DNA from: Mimachlamys varia
Taxonomy: Eukaryota; Mollusca; Bivalvia; Pectinida; Pectinidae
Reading direction: 5' to 3'
Length of the DNA: 64,000 nt
Assembly: GCA_947623455.1 (NCBI GenBank)
Contig: OX392532.1
Span: 45,015,058-45,079,057, forward strand
In this document: in pieces, positions 11,801 through 23,800 of the stretch
Layout: each line of letters opens with the position of its first letter
Numbering within the stretch: the stretch's first letter is position 1
Made by a program: the position numbers and the translations under genes
The notes under the pieces: generated by a model
The model's database searches: none
Seen by the model: the letters and a program-made list of their open reading frames with translations, nothing else
Told to the model about the DNA's origin: nothing

Positions 11801-14800
11801 GTATGGGGTGGTAAGATATATGATGGGAGGGGTATGGGTGGTAAGGTATGGGGTGGTAAGGTTTGGGGTGGTAAGGTATGGGGTGGTAAGGTATGGGGTG
11901 GTAAGGTATGGGGTGGTAAGGTATATGATGGGAGGGGTATGGGGTGGTAAAGTATATGATGGGAGGGGTATGGGGTGGTAAGGTATGGGGTGGTAAGGTA
12001 TGGGGTGGTAAGGTATGGGTTGGTAAGGTATGGGGTGGTAAGATATATAATGGGAGGGGTATGGGGTGGTAAGGTAAGGGATGGTAAGGTATGGGGTGGT
12101 AAGGTATATGATGGGAGGGGTATGGGGTGGTAAGGTATGGGGTGGTAAGATATGGTGTGTTAAGGCATATAATGGGAGTGGTATGGGGTGGTAAGGTATG
12201 AGGTGGTAAGGTATGGGGTGGTAAGATATGGGGTGGTAAGGTATATGATGGGATGGGGTATGAGGTGGTAAGGTATGGGATGGGAGGGGTATGGGGTGGT
12301 AAGGCATGGGGTGGTAAGATATGGGGTGGTAATGTATATAATGGGAGGGGTATGGGATGGTAAGGTATGGGGTGGTAAGGTATGGGGTGGTAAGGTATAT
12401 GATGGGAGGGGTATAGGGTGGTAAGGTATGGGGTGGTAAGATATGGGGTGGTAAGGTATATAATGGGAGGGGTATTGGGTGGTAAGGTATGAGGTGGTAA
12501 GGTATGGGGTGGTAAGGTATGGGGTGGTAAGGTATGGGGTGGTAAGGTATGGGGTGGTATGGTATGGGGTGGTAAGGTATATGATGGGAGGGGTATGGGG
12601 TGGTAAGGTATGGGGTGGTAAGGTATATAATGGGAAGGGTATGGGGTGGTAAGGTATATGATGGGTGGGGTATGGAGTGGCAAGGTATTGGGTGGTAAGG
12701 TATATGATGAGAGGGGTATGGGGTGGTAAGGTATGGGGTGGTAAGGTATGGGGTGGTAAGGTATGGGGTGGTAAGGTATATAATGGGAAGGGTATGGGGT
12801 GGTAAGGTATATGATGGGTGGGGTATGGAGTGGCAAGGTATTGGGTGGTAAGGTATATGATGAGAGGGGTATGGGGTGGTAAGGTATGGGGTTGTAAGGT
12901 ATGGGGTGGTAAGGTATGGGGTGGTAAGGTATATAATGGGAAGGGTATGGGGTGGTAAGGTATATGATGGGTGGGGTATGGAGTGGCAAGGTATTGGGTG
13001 GTAAGGTATATGATGAGAGGGGTATGGGGTGGTAAGGTATGGGGTGGTAAGGTATGGGGTGGTAAGGTATGGGTTAGTAAGGTATGGGGTGGTAAGGTAT
13101 ATAATGGGAGGGGTATGGGGTGGTAAGGTATGGGGTGGTAAGGTATGAGGTGGTAAGGTATGGGGTGGTAAGGTATGAGGTGGTAAGGTATAGGTAGGTA
13201 AGGTATGGGGGTGGTAAGGTATGGGGTGGTAAGGTATGGGGTGGTAAGGTATGGGGTTTTGAAGTATGAGGTGGTAAGGTATGGGGTGGTAAGGTATATA
13301 ATGGGAGGGGTATGGGGTGGTAAGGTATGGGGTGGTAAGGTATCGGGAGGTAAGGTATGGGGTGGTAAGAATATAGTGGGAGGGGTATGTGGTGGTAAGG
13401 TATGGGGTGGTAAGGTATGGGGTGGTAAGGTATATGATGGGAGGAGTATGGGGTGGTAAGGTATGGGGTGGTAATGTATGGGGTGGTAAGGTATATGATG
13501 GGAGGAGTATGGGGTGGTAAGGTATGGGATGGTAAGATATGGGGTGGTAAGGTATATAATGGGAGGGGTATGGGGTGGTAAGGTAAGGGATGGTAAGGTA
13601 TGGGGTGGTAAGGTATATGATGGGAGGGGTATGGGGTGGTAAGGTATGGGGTGGTAAGATATGGTGTGTTAAGGCATATAATGGGAGGGGTATGGGGTGG
13701 TAAGGTATGAGGTGGTAAGGTATGGGGTGGTAAGATATGGGGTGGTAAGGTATATGATGGGATGGGGTATGAGGTGGTAAGGTATGGGTTGGGAGGGGTA
13801 TGGGGTGGTAAGGTATGGGGTGGTAAGATATGGGGTGGTAATGTATATAATGGGAGGGGTATGGGATGGTAAGGTATGGGGTGGTAAGGTATGGGGTGGT
13901 AAGGTATATGATGGGAGGGGTATAGGGTGGTAAGGTATGGGGTGGTAAGATATGGGGTGGTAAGGTATATAATGGGAGGGGTATTGGGTGGTAAGGTATG
14001 AGGTGGTAAGGTATGGGGTGGTAAGGTATGGGGTGGTAAGGTATGGGGTGGTAAGGTATGGGGTGGTATGGTATGGGGTGGTAAGGTATATGATGGGAGG
14101 GGTATGGGGTGGTAAGGTATGGGGTGGTAAGGTATATAATGGGAGGGGTATGGGGTGGTAAGGTATATGATGGGTGGGGTATGGAGTGGCAAGGTATTGG
14201 GTGGTAAGGTATATGATGAGAGGGGTATGGGGTGGTAAGGTATGGGGTGGTAAGGTATGGGGTGGTAAGGTATGGGTTAGTAAGGTATGGGGTGGTAAGG
14301 TATATAATGGGAGGGGTATGGGGTGGTAAGGTATGGGGTGGTAAGGTATGAGGTGGTAAGGTATGGGGTGGTAAGGTATGAGGTGGTAAGGTATAGGTAG
14401 GTAAGGTATGGGGGTGGTAAGGTATGGGGTGGTAAGGTATGGGGTGGTAAGGTATGGGGGTTTTGAAGTATGAGGTGGTAAGGTATGGGGTGGTAAGGTA
14501 TATAATGGGAGGGGTATGGGGTGGTAAGGTATGGGGTGGTAAGGTATCGGGAGGTAAGGTATGGGGTGGTAAGAATATAATGGGAGGGGTATGTGGTGGT
14601 AAGGTATGGGGTGGTAAGGTATGGGGTGGTAAGGTATATGATGGGAGGAGTATGGGGTGGTAAGGTATGGGGTGGTAAGGTATGGGGTGGTAAGGTATAT
14701 GATCGGAGGAGTATGGGGTGGTAAGGTATGGGGTGGTAAGATATGGGGTGGTAAGGTATATAATGGGAGGGGTATGGGGTGGTAAGGTATGAGGTGGTAA

Positions 14801-17800
14801 GGTATGGGTTGGTAAGGTATATGATGGGAGGGGTATGGGGTGGTAAGGTATGGGGTGGTAAGGTATGGGGTGGTAAGGTATGGGGTGGTATGGTATGGGG
14901 TGGTAAGGTATATGATGGGAGGGGTATGGGGTGGTAAGGTATGGGGTGGTAAGGTATGAGATGGGAGGGGTATGGGGTCGTAAGGTATGGGGTGGTAAGG
15001 TATGAGATGGGAGGGGTATGGGGTGGTAAGGTATGGGGTGGTAAGGTATGAGTTGGAGGGGTATGGGGTGGTAAGGTATATGATGGGAGAGGTATGGGGT
15101 GGTAAGGTATGGGGTGGTAAGGTATGAGATGGGAGGGGTATGGGGTCGTAAGGTATAAAATGGGAGGGGTATGGGGTGGTAAGGTATATGATAGGAGGGG
15201 TATGGGGTGGTAAGATATATGATGGGAGGGGTATGGGTGGTAAGGTATGGGGTGGTAAGGTTTGGGGTGGTAAGGTATGGGGTGGTAAGGTATGGGGTGG
15301 TAAGGTATGGGGTGGTAAGGTATATGATGGGAGGGGTATGGGGTGGTAAAGTATATGATGGGAGGGGTATGGGGTGGTAAGGTATGGGGTGGTAAGGTAT
15401 GGGGTGGTAAGGTATGGGTTGGTAAGGTATGGGGTGGTAAGATATATAATGGGAGGGGTATGGGGTGGTAAGGTAAGGGATGGTAAGGTATGGGGTGGTA
15501 AGGTATATGATGGGAGGGGTATGGGGTGGTAAGGTATGGGGTGGTAAGATATGGTGTGTTAAGGCATATAATGGGAGTGGTATGGGGTGGTAAGGTATGA
15601 GGTGGTAAGGTATGGGGTGGTAAGATATGGGGTGGTAAGGTATATGATGGGATGGGGTATGAGGTGGTAAGGTATGGGATGGGAGGGGTATGGGGTGGTA
15701 AGGCATGGGGTGGTAAGATATGGGGTGGTAATGTATATAATGGGAGGGGTATGGGATGGTAAGGTATGGGGTGGTAAGGTATGGGGTGGTAAGGTATATG
15801 ATGGGAGGGGTATAGGGTGGTAAGGTATGGGGTGGTAAGATATGGGGTGGTAAGGTATATAATGGGAGGGGTATTGGGTGGTAAGGTATGAGGTGGTAAG
15901 GTATGGGGTGGTAAGGTATGGGGTGGTAAGGTATGGGGTGGTAAGGTATGGGGTGGTATGGTATGGGGTGGTAAGGTATATGATGGGAGGGGTATGGGGT
16001 GGTAAGGTATGGGGTGGTAAGGTATATAATGGGAAGGGTATGGGGTGGTAAGGTATATGATGGGTGGGGTATGGAGTGGCAAGGTATTGGGTGGTAAGGT
16101 ATATGATGAGAGGGGTATGGGGTGGTAAGGTATGGGGTGGTAAGGTATGGGGTGGTAAGGTATGGGGTGGTAAGGTATATAATGGGAAGGGTATGGGGTG
16201 GTAAGGTATATGATGGGTGGGGTATGGAGTGGCAAGGTATTGGGTGGTAAGGTATATGATGAGAGGGGTATGGGGTGGTAAGGTATGGGGTTGTAAGGTA
16301 TGGGGTGGTAAGGTATGGGGTGGTAAGGTATATAATGGGAAGGGTATGGGGTGGTAAGGTATATGATGGGTGGGGTATGGAGTGGCAAGGTATTGGGTGG
16401 TAAGGTATATGATGAGAGGGGTATGGGGTGGTAAGGTATGGGGTGGTAAGGTATGGGGTGGTAAGGTATGGGTTAGTAAGGTATGGGGTGGTAAGGTATA
16501 TAATGGGAGGGGTATGGGGTGGTAAGGTATGGGGTGGTAAGGTATGAGGTGGTAAGGTATGGGGTGGTAAGGTATGAGGTGGTAAGGTATAGGTAGGTAA
16601 GGTATGGGGGTGGTAAGGTATGGGGTGGTAAGGTATGGGGTGGTAAGGTATGGGGTTTTGAAGTATGAGGTGGTAAGGTATGGGGTGGTAAGGTATATAA
16701 TGGGAGGGGTATGGGGTGGTAAGGTATGGGGTGGTAAGGTATCGGGAGGTAAGGTATGGGGTGGTAAGAATATAGTGGGAGGGGTATGTGGTGGTAAGGT
16801 ATGGGGTGGTAAGGTATGGGGTGGTAAGGTATATGATGGGAGGAGTATGGGGTGGTAAGGTATGGGGTGGTAATGTATGGGGTGGTAAGGTATATGATGG
16901 GAGGAGTATGGGGTGGTAAGGTATGGGATGGTAAGATATGGGGTGGTAAGGTATATAATGGGAGGGGTATGGGGTGGTAAGGTAAGGGATGGTAAGGTAT
17001 GGGGTGGTAAGGTATATGATGGGAGGGGTATGGGGTGGTAAGGTATGGGGTGGTAAGATATGGTGTGTTAAGGCATATAATGGGAGGGGTATGGGGTGGT
17101 AAGGTATGAGGTGGTAAGGTATGGGGTGGTAAGATATGGGGTGGTAAGGTATATGATGGGATGGGGTATGAGGTGGTAAGGTATGGGTTGGGAGGGGTAT
17201 GGGGTGGTAAGGTATGGGGTGGTAAGATATGGGGTGGTAATGTATATAATGGGAGGGGTATGGGATGGTAAGGTATGGGGTGGTAAGGTATGGGGTGGTA
17301 AGGTATATGATGGGAGGGGTATAGGGTGGTAAGGTATGGGGTGGTAAGATATGGGGTGGTAAGGTATATAATGGGAGGGGTATTGGGTGGTAAGGTATGA
17401 GGTGGTAAGGTATGGGGTGGTAAGGTATGGGGTGGTAAGGTATGGGGTGGTAAGGTATGGGGTGGTATGGTATGGGGTGGTAAGGTATATGATGGGAGGG
17501 GTATGGGGTGGTAAGGTATGGGGTGGTAAGGTATATAATGGGAGGGGTATGGGGTGGTAAGGTATATGATGGGTGGGGTATGGAGTGGCAAGGTATTGGG
17601 TGGTAAGGTATATGATGAGAGGGGTATGGGGTGGTAAGGTATGGGGTGGTAAGGTATGGGGTGGTAAGGTATGGGTTAGTAAGGTATGGGGTGGTAAGGT
17701 ATATAATGGGAGGGGTATGGGGTGGTAAGGTATGGGGTGGTAAGGTATGAGGTGGTAAGGTATGGGGTGGTAAGGTATGAGGTGGTAAGGTATAGGTAGG

Positions 17801-20800
17801 TAAGGTATGGGGGTGGTAAGGTATGGGGTGGTAAGGTATGGGGTGGTAAGGTATGGGGGTTTTGAAGTATGAGGTGGTAAGGTATGGGGTGGTAAGGTAT
17901 ATAATGGGAGGGGTATGGGGTGGTAAGGTATGGGGTGGTAAGGTATCGGGAGGTAAGGTATGGGGTGGTAAGAATATAATGGGAGGGGTATGTGGTGGTA
18001 AGGTATGGGGTGGTAAGGTATGGGGTGGTAAGGTATATGATGGGAGGAGTATGGGGTGGTAAGGTATGGGGTGGTAAGGTATGGGGTGGTAAGGTATATG
18101 ATCGGAGGAGTATGGGGTGGTAAGGTATGGGGTGGTAAGATATGGGGTGGTAAGGTATATAATGGGAGGGGTATGGGGTGGTAAGGTATGAGGTGGTAAG
18201 GTATGGGTTGGTAAGGTATATGATGGGAGGGGTATGGGGTGGTAAGGTATGGGGTGGTAAGGTATGGGGTGGTAAGGTATGAGGTGGTAAGGTATGTGTT
18301 GGTAAGGTATATGATGGGAGGGGTATGGGGTAGTAAGGTATATGATGGGAGGGGTATGGGGTGGTAAGGTATGGGGTGGTAAGGTATGGGGTGGTAAGGT
18401 ATGGGGTGGTAAGGTATATGAAGGGAGGGGTATGGGTTGGTAAGGTATGGGGTGGTAAGGTATGGGGTGGTAAGGTATATAATGGGAGGGGTATGGGGTG
18501 GTAAGGTATGGGGTGGTAAGGTATGGGGTGGTAAGGTATCGGGTGGTTAGGTATGGGGTGGTAAGGTATATAATGGGAGGGGTATGGGGTGGTAAGGTAT
18601 GGGGTGGTAAGGTATCGGGTGGTAAGGTATGGGGTGGTAAGGTATATAATGGGAGGGGTATGGGGTGGTAAGGTATGGGGTGGTAAGGTATGGGGTGGTA
18701 AGGTATGGGTTGGTAAGGTATGGGGTGGTAAGGTTTATAATGGGAGGGGTATGGGGTGGTAAGGTATGAGGTGGTAAGATATGGGGAGGTAAGGTATGGG
18801 GAGGTAAGGAATGGGGTGGTAAGGTATATGATGGGAGGGGTATGGGATGGTAAGGTATGGGGTGGTAAGGTATGGGGAGGTAAGGTATATAATGGGAGTG
18901 GTATGGGGTGGTAAGGTATGGGGTGGTAAGGTATGGGTTGGTAAGGAATGGGGTGGTAAGGTATGGGGTGGTAAGGTATATGATGGGAGGGGTATGGGGT
19001 GGTAAGGTATGGGGTGGTAAGGTATATAATGGGAGGGGTATGGGGTGGTAAGATATGGGGTGGTAAGGTATGGGGTGGTAAGGTATGGGGTGGTAAGGTA
19101 TGGGGTGGTAATGTATAAAATGGGAGGGGTATGGGGTGGTAAGGTATGGGGTGGTAAGGTATGAGATGGGAGAGGTATGGGGTGGTAAGGTATGTGTTGG
19201 TAAGGTATATGATGGGAGGAGTATGGGGTGGTAAGGTATGGGGTGGTAAGGTATATAATGGGAGGGGTATGGGGTGGTAAGATATGGGGTGGTAAGGTAT
19301 GGGGTGGTAAGGTATGGGGTGGTAAGGTATGGGGTGGTAAGGTATATAATGGGAGGAGTATGGGGTGGTAAGATATGGGGTGGTAAGGTATGGGGTGGTA
19401 AGGTATGGGGTTGGTAAGGTATGGGGTGGTAAGGTATGGGGTGGTAATGTATATAATGGGAGGAGAATGGGGTGGTAAGGTATGGGGTGGTAAGGTATGG
19501 GGTGGTAAGGTATGGGGTGGTAAGGTATGGGGTGGTAAGGTATGGGGTGGTAAGGTATGGGGTGGTAAGGTATATAATGGGAGGGGTATGGGGTGGTAAG
19601 GTATGAGGTGGTAAGATATGGGGAGGTAAGGTATGGGGAGGTAAGGAATGGGGTGGTAAGGTATATGATGGGAGGGGTATGGGGTGGTAAGGTATGGGGT
19701 GGTAAGGTATGGGTTGGTAAGGTATATAATGGGAGGGGTATGGGGTGGTAAGATATGGGGTGGTAAGGTATGGGGTGGTAAGGTATGGGGTGGTAAGGTA
19801 TGGGTTGGTAAGGTATGGGGTGGTAAGGTATGTAATGGGAGGGGTATGGGGTGGTAAGGTATGAGGTGGTAAGATATGGGGAGGTAAGGTATGGGGAGGT
19901 AAGGAATGGGGTGGTAAGGTATATGATGGGAGGGGTATGGGATGGTAAGGTATGGGGTGGTAAGGTATGGGATGGTAAGGTATGGGGTGGTAAGGTATGG
20001 GATGGTAAGGTATGGGGAGGTAAGGTATGAGATGGTAAGGAATGGATGGTAAGGTATGGGGAGGTAAGGTATATAATGGGAGTGGTATGGGGTGGTAAGG
20101 TATGGGGTGGTAAGGTATGGGTTGGTAAGGAATGGGGTGGTAAGGTATGGGGTTGTAAGGTATATGATGGGAGGGGTATGGAGTGGTAAGGTATATGATG
20201 GGAGGGGTATGGGGAGGTAAAGTATATGCTGGGAGGGGTATGGGATGGTAAGGTATGGGGTGGTAAGGTATATAATGGGAGGGGTATGGGGTGGTAATGT
20301 ATGGGGTTGTAATGTATATGATGGGAGGGGTATGGGGTGGTAAGGTATATGATGGGAGGGGTATGGGGTGGTAAGGTATATAAAGGGAGGGGTATGGGGT
20401 GGTAAGGTATATGATAGGAGGGGTATGGGATGGTAAGGTATGGGGAGGTAAGGTATATAATGGGAGTGGTATGGGGTGGTAAGGTATGGGGTGGTAAGGT
20501 ATGGGTTGGTAAGGAATGGGGTGGTAAGGTATGGGGTTGTAAGGTATATGATGGGAGGGGTATGGAGTGGTAAGGTATATGATGGGAGGGGTATGGGGAG
20601 GTAAAGTATATGCTGGGAGGGGTATGGGATGGTAAGGTATGGGGTGGTAAGGTATATAATGGGAGGGGTATGGGGTGGTAATGTATGGGGTTGTAATGTA
20701 TATGATGGGAGGGGTATGGGGTGGTAAGGTATATGATGGGAGGGGTATGGGGTGGTAAGGTATATAAAGGGAGGGGTATGGGGTGGTAAGGTATATGATA

Positions 20801-23800
20801 GGAGGGGTATGGGGTGGTAAGGTATGGGGTGGTAAAGTATGGGGTGGTAAGGTATGGGTTGGTAAGGTATGGGATGGTAAGGTATGGGGTGGTAAGGTAT
20901 GGGTTTGTAAGGTATGGGGTGGTAAGGTATGGGGTGGTAAGGTATGGGTTGGTAAGGTATGGGTTGGTAAGGTATATGATGGGAAGGGTATGGGGTGGTA
21001 AGGTATATAATGGGAGGGGTATGGGGTGGTAAGGTATTGGGTATGGGTCATCGGAGACAAAAGTCTCAAGTGACCTATTCCAATGACTTTCCATCTGTCG
21101 TCGTGCATAAACTTTTTACATTTTCGACTTCTTCTCCGGGGATCCAGAGCCAGTGGCTAGAATTATTTTCAAATTTGGCCAAAATGATTGTTAGTTGATG
21201 AGAATAAAGATTTTTAAAATTTGGATTCCTGCCTCTACCCTGAGGGGCCAGGGTGTGGCCCCAAATGGAAGATTATTCTAAATTTTTAAAATTTACTACA
21301 GCCTATATCTCTGCATGATAACAAAGATCATCAGGGGCTTTGTTTATTTTGTAAATTTCAGAACCCTCTGGCTATCCGTTCTCCCCCTGGGAGGGGGTAA
21401 AGTTTACTATAGTTTATATAGGGAAATAACACTTTTGGGTTTATTTTGTCCAATTTACAGACCTGTACTGTTTGCCTAGCACTTGCGTAGCATTTCCGTA
21501 GCACTTGCGTACCCGTACAGGTAAAACCCCACAGGTAAGATAATTAAGTTGTCCCTTGGTTAGGGAAATAACAGCCCTGTAATTGAGAGGTATCAAATAT
21601 TAGTCAAGCATAATGTGGTCGAGTGTACCACTAAACACGTAATCTCATCGCCAGATAATTATATACAAGGTCCAGTCCCTGATATGGTCATCCGTGTTAA
21701 TTGGTCAGCTGGCTCAAATTTGTTAGTTATATATTGATATTTTTCATTGAATCGTACATGCATCAGAGACGTTTATTATCACATGTGTCTGTGTATAAAT
21801 ACAACTTCATAATATAAAGTTGTAGAAATTAAATTTACATTGTAATGAGCACAAGAGAACAAAATTTCATGTACTTTTACCACTCAATTTAATTTTGTGG
21901 TATGTATGTATACCTTTGTTGTCTGTATAAAATCTCTGACAGTGGCGTAATAGTTTGGCTGTGAGCTCGCATGATACGTTTGTGCGTTTGATTTTCACTT
22001 ATATAATAATTGTTACTTATTTATCAACAATTGTTTAAAAGAATTCTTCTCCATAACCAATGAAAGGAAATCAACCTAATTTGGCTGGAAGCATCCTTAA
22101 GTGCTCAGAATTAAAAATTGTACTAATGGTGGGACTCACCCCCTAGGGGGCTGATGGGCGGAGCCAAAAAAGGTTATTTAACTATAATGGTTTAAGCAAC
22201 TTCTCCTCCATAACCACTGATTGGAAATCAGCGTTATTTAGCAGGAAGTATCCCTAGGTGCTCAGGATTCAATATTGTACTAATGGTGGGACTGACTCCC
22301 CAAGGAGCTGAGGGGTGTGGCCAAAAGTATTATTTAGCTATATTGTATTAGCGACTTCTTCACCATAACCACTAATTGGAAATCAATCTTATTTGGCAGG
22401 AAGCATCCTTAGATGCTCAGGATTCAAAATTGTACTCATGGTGGGACTGACCCCCTAGGGGGCTGATGGACGGGGCCAAAAAGGGTTATTTAGCTATATC
22501 ATGGTTTAAGCAACTTCTTATTCATAACCACGGATTGGAAATCAGCCTTATTTGGCAGGGAGCATCCTTATGTGCTCAGGATTCAAAATTGTACTCATGG
22601 TGGGACTGATCCCCTAGGGGGCTGAGGGATGGGGTCAAAAAGAATTATTTAGCTATATCAATATTAGCGACTTCTTCTCCATAACTACTGATTGGAAATC
22701 AGCCTTATTTGGCAGGACTCATGGTGGAGTTGACCCCCTAGGGGGCTGATGGGCGGAGCCAAAAAGGGTTATTTAACTATAATGGTTTAAGCAACTTCTC
22801 CTCCATAACCACTGATTGGAAATCAGCGTTATTTAGCAGGAAGTATCCCTAGGTGCTCAGGATTCAATATTGTACTTATGGTGGGACTGACTCCCCAAAG
22901 AGCTGAGGGGCGTGGCCAAAAGTATTATTTAGCTATATTGTATTAGTGACTTCTTCACCATAACCACTGATTGCAGGGTTCACTTTTGGGCGCGATTTCG
23001 CGAGATTCTCGCTGTATTTTCAGATAAATCGCGTTAAAGTCCGTTCTAAAGCGAGAAAAAATCGCGCATGTCAAAATTCAGGTATAGTGGATACCTACAT
23101 CGATCAATAATACTGATCGTAGTTTCAGAAGTATTCCTTTCTGCAAATCCTAATGATAGTGTGTACCAGTCATAGTCTCAATGACGCTTGTTTCTCAATC
23201 ACTTGCAATTCAAACGTTTAGATGACAAAGCCACCACGCAAACACAAAGGTGCAGGTGTCTGTAAATTTGTGACAGGTTGCGATTGGGGGGAAATGTAAG
23301 TAGTTAATGCCTCCAGAAACAGTATTGAAAGTTGATCTAACAGCCAGGGATGTCTTAGTTCATTAAATTAACGTTAACCAATGATGAATCCATGGAAAAC
23401 AAGTAGATGGTTGAGAGAGGAAATGACTCCACCAGTGCTGGGGCCAATAGGCCAACGGTACTGACTGTATCCGTGACGATGTCAATGCTATTGATGTTTA
23501 GTAGCAAGTTTAATGTTATATTAGGAATGATTGATTTTGGAGGAATTTTAACTTTAATTAGGCCTGTATATGACAGAGTTAAAATCACAAACAAGGACGA
23601 TTTTCTCCAGGAAATAAAATATAATTACTGTACCTTGTGTTATTTATTAATTAACTTAATAAATTTAATTGTTATGAACTTATAGCATTCCTATCAATTC
23701 ATACTAAATTACGTGTCATAATACCAAAAATCCCATCCATATATGAAGAATCTCACTGAAATTAGGTAAGGGAGATTTTTTCTCTCATTGTGCCCAAGGT

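Noticed and set aside
9140..21108. Giant minus-strand open frames (3,984, 1,264, 853, 703 codons) as a Pro/Tyr/His-rich structural protein gene
   Set aside because: They coincide with the tandem array inside intron 3 of the MFS gene, occur in more than one frame, and follow from unit lengths divisible by three with no stop in the consensus. No promoter, splice or domain support. Kept only as a low-interest finding.
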